DNA of 64,000 bases from Gambelia wislizenii (taxonomy: Eukaryota; Chordata; Lepidosauria; Squamata; Crotaphytidae), in NCBI GenBank assembly GCA_030847615.1, contig JAUMIR010000001.1, positions 367,714,687 to 367,778,686 of the forward strand, written 5' to 3'. The position numbers and the translations under genes are program-made. This document shows positions 1 to 10,421 of the stretch, in pieces. Each line of letters begins with the position of its first letter. Position 1 is the stretch's first letter. Below the pieces are notes generated by a model. The model had not been told where the DNA came from and ran no database searches. It saw nothing but the letters and a program-made list of their open reading frames with translations.

Positions 1-322
1 AGGTGTGTAGTCTGAATGACTTTTAAAAATCCTTCTCTACATGGACGTAGCATCTTATGCAGGAAGGGAAATCTATAAGGCTTATTAGAACTGGTTTTCT
101 TCAGCATACCAGGGAGGTCTGGAGAATGAAAGGCCTGTGTACCCCCTCTAGCAATCCTGTGACTACAAGGGGCTGAAGGGGCAGACTGTAACCTAAAAGT
201 AGCTGGAACATAATTGTTAATTGTGTTAATTGAGCTGTGCTCAATGATTCTCAAGTATATTGGCTTAAAACTACAAGAAATACTTCCTAGATCAGATAAA
301 GATCCACCATTCACTTACTATA

Positions 323-482
323 GATCCTATCCACACTACACAAATAATCCATCTTGAAACTGGATTATTTACCATTGCCCCTTCCTATTGGATTATGGGA
401 TTTGTAGTTTTATAAGGTCTTTAGCCTTCTCTGCCAGAGTGCTGGTGCCTCACCAAACTACAAGTGTAGTGTGGATTTGGCC
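323..482. mobile_element. Internally deleted MITE, PIF/Harbinger-like (ACTACAAATCCC core family)
   Basis: The ends read as inverted repeats (left TATCCACACTACAC, right GTGTAGTGTGGAT followed by TTGGCC). The interior carries the GGGATTTGTAGTTT motif also seen in the elements at 9515, 41817, 43286 and 52605. The right palindrome arm is mostly missing, so the copy is deleted. The flanks are ATA on the left and TTA on the right, a degraded 3-bp duplication at best. It lies in an AMPD3 intron. Confidence 0.6.
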
Positions 483-1194
483 TTAGTCTAGCATTCTGTA
501 TACAAGCCTGGGCAATGAATGAGTGCTAGATGGTATGTTAGAAACTACCCAGCTCACCTCGAGTGTGACTAGGGGTTTACATTCTGCTGTAACAGTTCAA
601 GCTAAACTTGAAAATGTCTAATGGCTCTGATTGCAGTTTCTCAGTTACTGATAACTCTGCTCCCTAAGCAGTAAAGCACTTGATTTATCTAGCGTGGATG
701 GGTTTTTTGTTCATTCAGTGTTCCAAACTGTTGAAAGATCACCTCACTTATTATTTTTACCCTGGGTCAGGTTTGCAAAAATCTAGGCCTATGAACCTTT
801 ATGAGCTCTCATCAAACACCAACTTGGGGCATATGTGGAAAGGGGGGGGGGAGGACTTCCAGGCGTGGATGGCTAACTGGATGGGGAATTGTGTGCATCA
901 GTGTGTGTTGGACTCATTTTCCGTACAATAGCTGGGCTATGTGCATGTAGTCCCATACAGATTATTGGTTATAGTGTCAATAATTTGTTCTGACGTAGGG
1001 AAGCAGGTCTGAGTGGGGCGACTTGCATACAAATACAGTGTGGGAATATTATGAGAGTACAGTACTTTGGGTGGACTATAGAGGGCCTTTTGAAAAGTGA
1101 TTCCTATTTTTTCCCTGAGCAAAGGTTTCAGTGATATTTATTTAAAATCTCTATATACTACCTCCCAGCCACAATTTCTGAGGAAGAAAGTGCT
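483..1194. other. AMPD3 intron, no recognisable feature
   Basis: No exon, RNA gene or clear repeat is visible apart from a short G run near 841-850. Short open frames here lack codon structure or family resemblance. Confidence 0.5.
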
Positions 1195-1433
1195 GTGTGT
1201 GTGTCTGTGTACCTTCAAGTTGCCTGTCAACTTATGTCAACCCCATGAATTTCATAGTGCTTTCTTAGGCAAGGAATACTCAGAGGTGGTTTTGCCAATT
1301 CCTTTCTCTGAAATATAGCCTACAGCACCTGGTATTTGCTGGTGGTCTCCCATCCAAGTACTAACCAGGGCTGACCTTGCTTAGGTTCAAGATCAGACAG
1401 GATTTGGTGCCTTTAGGGTATTTAGGCCTGACT
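1195..1433 (-). mobile_element. 5S-Sauria chimeric SINE
   Basis: Read on the minus strand, the element starts with a 5S rRNA-like segment (plus-strand CCCATCCAAGTACTAACCAG and GATCAGACAGGAT are reverse complements of the 5S internal promoter region). It continues into a Sauria/Bov-B-type tail whose reverse complement includes AAGGAATACTCAGAGGTGG and ends in a GT-rich tract. A perfect 12-bp target duplication, GAAGAAAGTGCT, flanks it at 1183-1194 and 1434-1445. It therefore inserted as one unit by LINE-type target-primed reverse transcription. Confidence 0.85.
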
Positions 1434-2042
1434 GAAGAAAGTGCTACGGCTCTTCAAAAAAGAAGCATGTGTGATCAATATATAGCACCTTGTGTTTTGC
1501 TGGTTGTTGTCTCTTCTGTGTCCACCCATTCCTTTTTTGGGGTGTATGTGTATCAGTAGCATTTTTTGGATCTGTACTAGTAGGGCTCTTCCAAAGATTT
1601 TTTTTTTAAATGGTGTGGTTTGCTAAGGTAATTCTATGGATTGAAGGGCAAATTTTCTCCTTTCTTTTTTCTTAGCAGTAGAGTATTATAGTGCAAAAGT
1701 GCCATTTCACTGATGCACTACAGCACAATAAGATTTTTTTTAAAGACGCAGAAAGGAAGAATTATATTTATTCCACTATGTCTTGGAATTAAAAGAAACC
1801 CAGTTGAGGATGGAAATAAAATATTCTACATGGTGCTGAGAATTACCAGAACTTTGGGACAACAGAAATGATGTTTGGATATTTTTAGAAAACCTGAGAA
1901 CCACAGTAGCAAACACCACAATCTCACAATACATTTACCCCGTCTGGAGGAGCCTTATTTACATTAAGTTGGATCCAGAGGTTCTGGGAGCAGAGTTTTG
2001 CTCATGAAAAGGAAGGTGATTTTTGCCAATTCCCCCCTCCTC

Positions 2043-2271
2043 CTCTTGTCCCTCCATATTCACGGATTTGGTATCCATGGATTTAAGTATTCACGGCTTG
2101 AAAATATTCTTTAAAAAATAATAATCCAAAAAGCAAACCTTGATTTCGCCATCTTATATAAGGGACACAATTTTGCTTTGCCATTGCATATAATGGGACT
2201 TGAGTATTCACGGATTTTGGTATCTACGGGGGTCCTGGAACCAAATGCCAGTGAATATGAAGGGACAACTG
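2043..2271. mobile_element. Tigger/pogo-like MITE
   Basis: The right end reads GGGACAACTG followed by TA, and the left end carries the partner TTGTCCCTCCATATTCACGG with its first bases changed. It is a close relative of the better preserved copy at 55328-55559, sharing the internal AAGTATTCACGGCTTGAAAA and CCATCTTATATAAGGGACAC segments. The CAGTTG..CCCTCC ends and TA target site match the Tigger branch of Tc1/mariner elements. No coding capacity remains. Confidence 0.75.
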
Positions 2272-2972
2272 TAGTCACTTGCCCACCCCCCTGTGAAAAG
2301 TAGACTCTACTGGATCACATCTATAAATGGAAGGAACTCGTTTGTCTGTGAAAAGGTTACTCCATGAGTTTTTAAAGGTTTGATTTATTTAGTTATGCAA
2401 AATTTCTAATTATCAGATCCCTAAAAAGAGCCTGTGAACCCCAAGATGCATCCCCTCTTGCCACATTGCATCCCCCTGTCTTTTCCTTGCTTCCCTCTTC
2501 AAATTCAAGAGTCCACACTTAATTCTAGAGATTTTCTTCTTCCTTCTCCTAAATGGAGAGGTTTGCTGACCAATTCAGGGAATTAACGAGACCAGACACA
2601 AGAAAGGGGTTATAATAAATGGTATTTTATTTAATCCTACCTATTTATAACCCTCTGCATATCTTCAGTGGGAGAGGCAACCTAGTGAGGGAGCAGCTGG
2701 GACAGTAGGCCTATCTGAGGCCTTACTCCTCAGGTTCCCTGGGCGAGCCCCTGTGCTCCAGAGAGGAACCCTAAGAGTTGGGGTTGCTCCCCAGCTGGCC
2801 CGCATCTGGAGGGCCAACCCAAAAGTCCCCCAACCAAGCCCTGTTACTTAAGCTGAGGGTTTATCCTTCAGGCCAGTCCCAAGGTAAGTCTCTTTCCCTA
2901 CCCCATGACCTAAGGTGGCAGTTCCGGAAACCCCCCTTCACCAAAGTTGGTGTCATAGGTGCCCACTGAAAT

Positions 2973-3631
2973 CTATGAAATCCCCACTCCTCTGGCCACA
3001 GATAAGGGGCAAATGTCTGCATAGTCTTTAGCCCCCACTAGCCCCCACTGAAGATCCCCAAGGAATATTAAATTGCCCCTGTCTGAAAGATGTACCCCAT
3101 CCGCGTGGTAGAGCTCGGGCTTCTTAAAGACAATTTCAGGGTGAGGAAGATAATAACCCAACCCCTTGGCCAAGGCATTGCAAATCTCCCTGTTTGCCCT
3201 ATGCCTTGCTCTGTCAAGCAGATGGGGATCTGCACCACCACGCCATAGTTGTCTTGGCAGTATAGGAAACCATAGGATTTTGGCTGTAGGCCACCGTGAC
3301 TTGATCACTTCCATGTGTGTATTGCTTGTATAATCAAGGCCTTCCCCTTCAACAGCCCGAGGTCATTGTCTCCAAGGTGAATGACCAGAATGTGCGGTGG
3401 GGGCCCCTGGCATTTGCTAAACAGCAAAGGCATGAGACCATGCCACTGAAGGTCCCTCTTGCCAAGCCATTTGACCGCTGCCGTGTCACCCAGGCCGAGG
3501 TGGGGTCCAAAATGACACAAACGGGCCTGTCTCACCGCCCAGTAGACCATGCTGTGGCCACAAATCAGCACCTGACATCTTGGCAATGACCTAGGACTTG
3601 CAAAACAAAAGAGGGTGGGGGAGGCAAGCAT
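2973..3631 (-). pseudogene. SGNH hydrolase-like ORF of the Ngaro-type element, frameshifted
   Basis: Two overlapping frames, 3305-3631 and 2973-3314, together cover an SGNH/GDSL-like esterase domain. Visible blocks are ICGHSMVYWA (nucleophile Ser in GHS), VIHLGDNDLG (the GxND block) and HADGVHLSDRGN (Asp and His of the DxxH block), so all catalytic positions survive. The frame changes near 3305-3314. In Ngaro retrotransposons such a hydrolase ORF follows the recombinase; its role in the element's life cycle is not known. Host function is not suggested here because the frame is broken and there is no host promoter context. Confidence 0.7.
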
Positions 3632-3639
3632 GGTTAATA

Positions 3640-4435
3640 CTGTAGTGGTCTGACATACTTACAGTAGGATGAGGACCTCCACTACCCCAACGTCTTAATC
3701 GCAGTGGGTGGCATTCCTAAGACAGCCGCCGTTGACGCTGCCCCAATTCTGAAGGAGTGTGTCCCAAATCTAACCACCTTAAGACCCAAACCCTTCAGGG
3801 CCTTTGATGTCAGAGCCCAACCCTGGAATTTAGTTAGTGGAGAGCCATCTGCATTAATGAACAAAGGGTCTGGTGTGCTCCCCCAGACAGATAGATGACA
3901 TAGTGCCCATACAGGACAAAGGGCTTGATCACCACAGGTTTGAAGAATGTACTGGCTCCCCACCCCTCATTGATCGGTCTTAGAAAATGATATGGTTAAT
4001 ACCACCCAATTATCTCCCATCGACAGGTCTTTCAGCTGCAGCACCCTGCGTGCCCTGTCATCCTTGGACAACTGGGACAAATTCACTGATGAGTAAAGTG
4101 CCAAAAAAGGCAGTGAGTGTTGCTGCATGAAAGAGCAGCACCTCAAATGGCGAGGAACAGATGTCATCCCAAGCCCCTCTTAAGCCCCTAAGGATGGTTG
4201 GAGAAAGCGGAGCCCATGTTTCCACTATGGCTCCCCGCTCCCGAGACCACCCCTTCAAACCCTTGTGGATGCGAAAGTCATTCGTGGTATCCGTAATCCC
4301 CTGAGCCTTGAGCCAAAATGTGATTGCAGACAGTTTAGCCTTGATAGACTGAGGCGCTAATCCCCTGCGGTAAAGAATGACATGCCCCCTCCCTCCTTTG
4401 CTCATGGCGCTTGCCATGTCAGTGAGGGCTGACAT
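3640..4435 (-). pseudogene. Tyrosine recombinase of the Ngaro-type element, degenerate
   Basis: Frame 4058-4435 holds the core-binding region and the start of the catalytic domain. After a frame change near 4060-4085 the rest continues through 3967-4167 and 3682-3963. The C-terminal catalytic block is plain (GTHSFRIGAAST, with the His and second Arg). The first catalytic Arg, expected in a G-x-L-R-I-S-E motif, is Leu here (GTLLISEF). In-frame stops lie at 3967-3969 (TGA) and about 3679-3681 (TAG), the latter just before the segment with the expected nucleophilic Tyr. The protein cannot be active as it stands. Confidence 0.75.
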
Positions 4436-5000
4436 GTCAGTCAGTGAGGGCTGGCCTCCTTCCCCCTCATGTTTGGCAAAAGGCCACTCCCTCCCCTACC
4501 CGGCTGCGCTGATCAGGAGGTGAGTGGGATTAAACTTCCCAAACCTTGGTGAGTATTCTGTTGAAGACTGGATAGGGTGCCTAGATAATAACCTTTTAAG
4601 AACAATAGCTATTAAGAACATAAGGGATAATAAGACTAAGATATTCTTATAAGGTAATATTCATATAAGACAATAAGATAATATGATATTAAGAATAACA
4701 GAAATGAAGAAGCTGACATTCTGTTAAATCCCTTTCCCCCCATTTGGTAGGTAGCACTTTAAACAAAACTGTTCATAGTAACTGAGATGGCTAAACTCAT
4801 TTTATGAATCGTGGAAGTAGTTCCTAGGAGTCAAATAGGAAACTCTCTGTGTTGTCAGTTCATTATGAAAGTGTTCCCACAGACATAAATAGAGTGAAGA
4901 ACATTTTTTTGAATATCTTTTGTAAAAGTCCTTAACACTTTTGAGAAACAGGAAGGCAAAAGGCAAATGTATTTTGTATGCATGTGAATGAATAAGGATC

Positions 5001-5034
<34 letters not shown>

Positions 5035-5040
5035 TGTGTA
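5001..5040. repeat. (GT)n microsatellite
   Basis: About twenty GT units interrupted by TTTGT. It abuts the tail of the SINE that follows, where such tracts are the normal 3' end of Sauria-type elements on the opposite strand. Confidence 0.9.
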
Positions 5041-5252
5041 CACCTTCAGATCTTATGGACTTATGGAAGCTAATTGAATTTCATAGGGTTTTCTTAGCCA
5101 AGGAATACTCAGAGGTGGTTTTGCTAATTCCTTCCTCTGAAATATAGCCTATATCTCCTGATATTTGTTGGCAGTCTACCATCCAAGTACTAACCAGGAC
5201 TGACTCTTCTTAGTTTACAAGATCAAACATAATCTGGTGCCTTTAAGGTAGA
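5030..5252 (-). mobile_element. 5S-Sauria chimeric SINE, diverged
   Basis: It has the same layout as the copy at 1195: the reverse complement of a tail with AAGGAATACTCAGAGGTGG, then the reversed 5S part (CCATCCAAGTACTAACCAGG). It is more diverged, with lost bases in the 5S portion, and no target duplication is readable. It lies in an AMPD3 intron. Confidence 0.75.
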
Positions 5253-6108
5253 GGTGAGGAAACTGTTTCAGCCAAGGAAGCTAAATTCAAGTCAGTATGC
5301 ATTCCAACAAGAGGAAGTCTAAGGGCACAGATCAGGGCCAGACATAATTTTACCAATTAGGCAATTTACTATCTATGCATACAAATGACAGTTCAGTTCT
5401 GTGCACATTGATGAGTGAACTCCAGCGCAACCATTTAATAGGTTGGAAACCACAGTTCAGACCCTTGCAAAGACTTCTTGGTCTTTAAATAGCCTCCTTT
5501 CTCATCTTCTGTTACTGATTGTAGATAACAACAGAATAAGCTGAAATGACATATCCAATCTTGAATAAGATATTCAAGCATAAGATTAGGGGTAAGGTGA
5601 GGAATCCTTGTGAACTGCATCGAGCTGTAGACTGGAGGTTCCCCATCCTTGCTTTGTGCAATAGCAGACAATCAGGCTTTCTACTGTTTCTGAGAAAACC
5701 AGAGTACACCCATTTTGTGTATTCAGAATACAAAAATCCTCTTCCATTTGTCATTTTCCTGTTTTGCATCCCAACCCTGCTGGCAAGAGATGTTGTTGCT
5801 CCCTCTCCCAAACTTTCTGGTGTTGGATCACAAGAAAGGATTCCAACTATGGAATTTTTCAAGACCTACTGTGTTGCATGATGATAGGAACAAAAGAAGG
5901 CTCATTGGACATGGGCAAATCTGTAAACACACATCAGGGTTCTCGCTATGATGTTTTAGATGGAAAATGCAGTACACATAGGCTCTGCAAACTCTCCAAA
6001 ACATGCATATCAGTGGATGTGTTGCCGTTTTAAGATCTGAGTGTAAGCCTTTGTGATAAACTGTGTGTTGATCCTAGCAGAAAGATAATATTGATTTATT
6101 TTGAATAG
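5253..6108. other. AMPD3 intron upstream of the first visible exon
   Basis: Nothing beyond intron sequence is seen. The last bases form a normal acceptor, TTGAATAG, before the exon at 6109. Confidence 0.6.
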
Positions 6109-6272
6109 GAAGTTGCCCGTGAACTAGAGGAAAGTAAATACCAGTACACAGAACCCCGGCTGTCTATTTATGGACGTTCTCCAGATGAATGGCAGAATTT
6201 GGCTAAATGGTTCATTAGACACAAAGTTTATTCACCTCATATGCGCTGGATGATTCAGGTCCCTAGAATCTA
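6109..6272 (+). CDS. AMPD3: AMP deaminase 3 (AMPD3), internal exon; first coding exon in the window
   Basis: AMP deaminase converts AMP to IMP and ammonia in the purine nucleotide cycle; AMPD3 is the erythrocyte-type cytosolic isoform, active as a tetramer. The exon begins [13 protein letters not shown] and ends QVPRI plus two bases of a Tyr codon, between acceptor TTGAATAG and donor GTAAGT. Residues such as [10 protein letters not shown] and [10 protein letters not shown] match AMPD3 more closely than my recollection of AMPD1 or AMPD2. All seven exons (6109-6272, 12526-12652, 16544-16707, 20282-20402, 21756-21929, 23548-23658, 26131-26307) sum to 1038 bp, 345 residues plus a stop, with consistent phases and no interruption. 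That is the C-terminal 45% of a family protein of about 770 residues. The N-terminal regulatory part and the HxH zinc pair lie upstream of the window. Confidence 0.95.
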
Positions 6273-6617
6273 GTAAGTAAAAAAATGAAATAATATATAT
6301 GTTATTTATGTATAAAATATGTAAAAAACATTCCAGATTTTGGTTCCTTTCCTCCACTTATCTTTCTGTCTAGATATGCTTAAGTATTATAAAGAGTGGT
6401 TCGGCCTTACATGTACCTGAAAAGCAAAAACAATGAAGAAGTTTGCCCATATTTTTTGTCCTGTAGCTGTTATGAAATCAACAGTCTTGCACCTTTATTT
6501 ACTGATTTTTTAAATTTATATGCCGTCTTTCTGCCAGAAGGGACCCAAGGGACCCATGACAGCTAACTCCTGACATCTGCGATGCAAATCGGACAGTTCC
6601 TTTTTGCATGTCTCTTA

Positions 6618-7272
6618 GGAGATTATCAGACGTGTCCCTTGAAACTGTTTCTGTAACGCTACCCCGCCACCCATACCACTCCCGCCCCACTCCCGTCCCT
6701 GTAAACAGAATGATCAACATTTTTTCACACACTTGCCTTATTCCATTATAGGAACTGCTCCCTCTCCCCTCAGCTTCACTGCAGTAAAGGCAGCTGTCAT
6801 AAAGCTGCTTTTACTGCAGTGAAGCCAAATCCCGCACATTCTCGCAAGAGAACGATCATGCGGGAAATTTGGAAGTAAAAACAAAACTAAACGTCAAAAC
6901 AGAAAAGCAAGCCCCAAAACACACAGTAGAAACCCCAAGTAACCCGGGGAGGGTGGGTGGGAAAGGGTGACACTCACCTGGATGTCCCTATCAAACCCGA
7001 AAGTCTTCAGCACGGACTTCCTGGTGACGTCATGTGTCGCTGGCATTGCGCCAGCACAACGGAGGACATTTTCAAACGCCCGTGATTCCGTAATGATAAT
7101 GGAATGGGCTTCTTATTCACGGCTTAAGCCGTGAATAAGAAGAAGCGGGGGGGGGGGGGACGGGAGCAGGATGGGAGCTTCCCGGACAGGGACGATGTCA
7201 TATGAAAAGGGAGACTGATAGTGATCTCCCCTCATCCCTGTCCCAGGTTATTGGACACACCTGATAATCTCC
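6618..7272. mobile_element. PIF/Harbinger-like non-autonomous element with TTA target duplication
   Basis: The inverted ends are GGAGATTATCAGACGTGTCC (6618-6637) and the reverse complement of GGAGATTATCAGGTGTGTCC (7253-7272), with two mismatches. TTA is duplicated at 6615-6617 and 7273-7275. The interior is GC- and CpG-rich, unlike the flanking intron, with a G run near 7147-7159 and a 34-bp perfect palindrome at 7109-7142. No transposase frame is present. The GGAGATT ends are shared with the elements at 14128 and 41817. Confidence 0.75.
7109..7142. repeat. Perfect 34-bp palindrome inside the Harbinger-like element
   Basis: The arm CTTCTTATTCACGGCTT (7109-7125) is followed at once by its exact reverse complement (7126-7142). 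There is no spacer, so it could extrude as a cruciform. It sits just before the G-run in the CpG-rich interior of the element. Confidence 0.9.
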
Positions 7273-7436
7273 TTAATGGCCAAACTGTATGTCACCTTAA
7301 AAATATGTTTACCCCACTGTTCCATGTTTTTCCCCCTAAGTTAAACCAGATACCTGGTTTAATCCAATATTGCTTTGCAAATGGTAGATAACAAAGTGGA
7401 GCAGGGAAATGCTGAGTGAGATAAAGAGGTACTGTG

Positions 7437-7518
7437 TCAGGCTATAGGAACATTGGAAGCTGCCTTATTGTGTTTTTGGCCATTGGTTGGTCTAGTCCAC
7501 TTCTGTCAGCTCTGACTG
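7437..7518 (-). mobile_element. Fragment of a tRNA-derived SINE (GAAGCTGCCTTAT family)
   Basis: The segment with ACATTGGAAGCTGCCTTAT and CCATTGGTTGGTCTAGTCCA is the 3' half of an abundant reptilian SINE. The tRNA-like head of that family appears on the plus strand at 48155. The head is absent here because an L2 tail follows directly. Confidence 0.5.
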
Positions 7519-8005
7519 GTAGTAGTAGTAGTAGTAGTAGTAGTAGAAGTAGAAGTAGTAATAATAATAATAATAATAATTTCTTACCCACCTGTCCCCA
7601 TGGATCGAGGCAGGAAACAACAATCAACATACAAGGATAACGTTAGTTAAAAAACACATATCAGTTTTAAATATCAGTTTAAAAGAACAGGCAATACTAA
7701 GACATTTTAAAGCAATCAATACACAATTCAAAATTCATAAATTAAAATCATTTGGATAGGCCTGCCGGAAGAGGCTGGTCTTTAATGCTGCTTTAAATTC
7801 TGACAGCGTATTCAACTGTTGTATCTCTTCTGGCAGGCCATTCCAGAGTCTAGGGGCGGCTGAAGAAAAAGTCCTCTGGGTGACAGTTGCCAACCTAGCC
7901 CTGGCTGACTGGAGCAAATGTCCCCCAGAGGACCTAGTAGATCCTGCCCCCTCCCCCCAGGGTTTCAGACAGGATGCTTTCCTAGCTCTACATAGAAATC
8001 TGGTG
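7519..8005 (-). mobile_element. L2-type LINE, 3' fragment with trinucleotide tail
   Basis: The 3' end is a mixed (AGT)n/(AAT)n tract at 7519-7580. On the minus strand the frame 7735-8034 contains FSSAAPRLWNGLPEEIQ and FKAALKTSLFRQAYP, the conserved C-terminal end of L2-clade ORF2, also seen at 56703-57272 and 45485-46112. The copy is strongly 5'-truncated. Confidence 0.8.
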
Positions 8006-8009
8006 ATTT

Positions 8010-8092
8010 TCATCCAAGTACTAACCACCCCCAATGCTGTTTAGCTTCCAAAACCAGACAAGATTTTGTCTGTTCAATGTGGTGTGGTGGTA
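8010..8092 (-). mobile_element. 5S rRNA-derived SINE head, fragment
   Basis: CATCCAAGTACTAACCAC and GTTTAGCTTCCAAAACCAGAC, followed by GTTCAATGTGGTGTGGTGG, are reverse complements of 5S rRNA. It reaches further toward the 5S 5' end than the other copies here. No tail is attached; it abuts an L2 fragment. Confidence 0.6.
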
Positions 8093-8739
8093 AAATGCTC
8101 CAATTGGCTTGTAAATACTGGAAGTATCCTTAAAGTATCCTTAAAGCAAATCTTAAAGGTGGAGTGATTGTTGCTGCCACACACCTCTTTTAAAGTGGGC
8201 ATATGATGCGGAGTGATCACACAGACTTTATGATGCCACCCCTCACATGCCACAGCCTTTTCTCAACCTCTTATCTTCAGCCAGCACTTGCAGGAAAACA
8301 GAAGTACTTCACTGCTGGCATAATTTATGGGGGAAGCACATATTTTTAAATGAATGGAGTAAATTACCCTTTACATGCTCCCTCTTGACTCAACACCAAA
8401 CAAATAGAACCAGTGTATGACCAGTTCTTTTTCAATCACCACTTCCATTTCAGAAAAATCCAGATATTTAAACATATGTGTACTGTTATCAAATAGATGG
8501 GCTTACATATATGTTTTGTTCATTTTATTTGATGTAAGTAGTTTTTGCATCTAAGTTTTAAAAGGTAAAACCTGAAACAGTCCTAAAAAGCCATAGTTGT
8601 TGTGGGGACTATTAGGAATGCCTAGTACATTTTGAGTTTGTGGTACTCAAAATGGTCCCACAGAATGTTGTCATCAGATAAGCTTAGTGTTTGATTGGAG
8701 AGAAGAAGTACACCAGGCAGATAGCCCTGTCACATTGTA
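8093..8739. other. AMPD3 intron, nothing recognised
   Basis: AT-rich sequence with no exon or clear repeat identified. Confidence 0.45.
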
Positions 8740-8857
8740 TGCAAGGAATACTGAGAGGTGATTTGCCATGGCCTTCCTCTGAAATATATCCTGAAGCACC
8801 TGGTATTCCTTGGCCTTCTTCCATCCAAGTACTAACCAGGTCTGACTGCTTAGCTGA
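8740..8857 (-). mobile_element. 5S-Sauria SINE, partial
   Basis: A tail segment (GCAAGGAATACTGAGAGGTG) is followed by the reversed 5S part (CCATCCAAGTACTAACCAGG). It breaks off at TGCTTAGCT, where a Sauria SINE in the opposite orientation begins. Confidence 0.65.
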
Positions 8858-8963
8858 GTCTGTAAGACCTGAGCAGTGCTGTTGATGACAGGGTGACTTG
8901 GTGGTCTCTCATTCATAAGGTTGCCATAAGTTGAAGTGGACTCGATGGCAGTTAGCAACAAAT
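8855..8963 (+). mobile_element. Sauria SINE 3' region
   Basis: The segment from GTAAGACCTGAGCAGTG to GGTTGCCATAAGTTGAAGTG and GATGGCAGTTAGCAACAA matches the Bov-B-type 3' tail of Sauria SINEs. Related pieces occur at 27825, 45436 and 46560. The tRNA-like head is missing. Confidence 0.65.
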
Positions 8964-9195
8964 GTGCCCTCAAGTCACCTGTAGACTTAAGGCACCCCTG
9001 TGAATTTCATAGGGTTTCTTATGGAAGGAACACTCAGAGGTGGTTTGCCATTGCCTTCCTCTGAAATATATCCTGCAGCACCTGATATTCCTTGGTGGTC
9101 TCCCATCCAAGTACTAACCAGGGGTGACTCTGTTTAGCTTCCAAGATCAGACAGGATCTGGTGGCTTCAGGGTACAGTATTTAGGCCCTTCAGGG
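8962..9195 (-). mobile_element. 5S-Sauria chimeric SINE
   Basis: Full layout in reverse: the tail with AATTTCATAGGG and GGAACACTCAGAGGTGG, then the 5S part with CCCATCCAAGTACTAACCAG and AAGATCAGACAGGATCTGG. It directly follows two other SINE pieces, making a three-element cluster. Confidence 0.8.
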
Positions 9196-9514
9196 TATTT
9201 ATCCAGCCTTAAACATAAATTCTTGTGTGTTACTCCAGCAGTGTTGTTCCTCACTAAAATAACAGTGCCAATGCAATATAGTGGTTAGAGGGGTAGTCTG
9301 GGACTTAGAAAATCCACATTCTATTTCAGTGACAGGCAAAGTGACTTCCAAAATGGTTTTTCCTTGATTACTTGAATTTTCTGATGCTTTCTGGCAGAAA
9401 AAAGGGCTTTCCTGGGAGTCTCCAGGAGTAGTAAAATTCCAGGGCCTCCCATTCAAAAATCTTGTACCCATTAAAATTTAAAAAATCATAAATACTTACC
9501 ATGTAAGCCTTCTA

Positions 9515-9716
9515 GGGTGCATCTGTACTGTAGAAATAATACTGTTTGACACCACTTTAACTGCCATAGCTCCATCCTGGGATTTGTAGTTTTTTGAAAC
9601 ACCAGCTCTCCTTGTCAGAAAAGGCTAAAGACTTTTAAAAACTACAAATCCCAGGATTCCATAGGATGGCGCTACAGCACTTAAAGTTGTGTTATTTCTA
9701 CAGTGTAGATGTACCC
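9515..9716. mobile_element. PIF/Harbinger-like MITE with CTA target duplication
   Basis: Nearly palindromic. Ends are GGGTGCATCTGTACTGTAGA and the reverse complement of GGGTACATCTACACTGTAGA. CTA is duplicated at 9512-9514 and 9717-9719. The core holds CCTGGGATTTGTAGTTTT and its reverse complement AAAACTACAAATCCCAGG. Confidence 0.8.
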
Positions 9717-9834
9717 CTAATCTGCAGTCTCCTTACCTGGAAGAACTCACTAAGGTGTACTTCTGAGTAGACATGTACAATATTGTGCTTTTAGTACTGG
9801 TGAGTGGGACAAAGAAGGATGCAATATTAACTAT

Positions 9835-10421
9835 GGTCTTGTTTATACAAGGGGGAAAATACGAAAAAATATGAACATGTCCGAAACGGCAGGCGTTCGC
9901 AATGATGCAATCTGCCTACACGGCCAAAAGAGCCCCCCTAAACTTCGCATTACCCCCTAGCCAGCTGGCAGCCATGATTTACTTGCGATTTAAACTCTGC
10001 TGCCACCAACTTAAAAAAAAAAAAAGATTCCCAGGGTGCGCAAAAGCAAATAAAATAAAATGAAAAAGTATAAAATCGCCATTTGATCAACTTACTGGGC
10101 CCTTGCTTAGCCAAAAATCCAACATGGCAGCCACAGCTGCTTTCCCTCTTTGCTAGCCCCACCCCCTGTGCTCATCCAGCCAATCAGATTGCGCTACCTG
10201 TTTGTATCTGTGCAAATGTGAGTGTTCAAATGGTTGCACATTTGGAAGTTGTATGGAGCTTTTCAGAAAATCTGTATGAAGCCCCGGACGCGGCGCACCT
10301 GGACTTTGCGGTGGATTTGGCTGCCCCCCTTCCGAATGACACGTATTTGTGCGAACAGCCGTTTGAACGGATCACTGATCTTTCACATTTTTTTGTATTA
10401 TTTTGACTGTATAGACAGGAC
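9835..10421. mobile_element. Candidate Harbinger-like element (TIR near GGTCTTGTTTATACA)
   Basis: The left end GGTCTTGTTTATACA and right end TGTATAGACAGGAC are inverted with two or three mismatches. They resemble the ends of the element at 54883. The interior has CpG-rich stretches (10283-10310) foreign to this intron. The flanking trinucleotides TAT and ATA do not form a clean duplication, so the limits are uncertain. Confidence 0.45.

Larger units (their letters stand above)
2575..4560 (-). mobile_element. Decayed tyrosine-recombinase (Ngaro/DIRS-type) retrotransposon, 3' part
   Basis: On the minus strand the order is tyrosine recombinase (4435 to about 3640) then SGNH-type hydrolase (3631-2973). 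This is the order known for vertebrate Ngaro elements, which carry a hydrolase ORF downstream of the recombinase. No gag or reverse transcriptase is seen upstream (higher coordinates), so the copy is truncated there. Both frames are broken by stops and shifts. The outer limits are approximate because no split direct repeats could be recognised by eye. GC content and CpG count exceed the flanking intron, consistent with a moderately recent insertion. It lies antisense in an AMPD3 intron. Confidence 0.7.

Noticed and set aside
3317..3589. Plus-strand open frame of 90 codons
   Set aside because: Antisense shadow of the SGNH hydrolase ORF.
8010..8092. Possible functional 5S rRNA gene
   Set aside because: Only part of 5S is present, with many changes in the internal promoter; it matches the SINE heads nearby.
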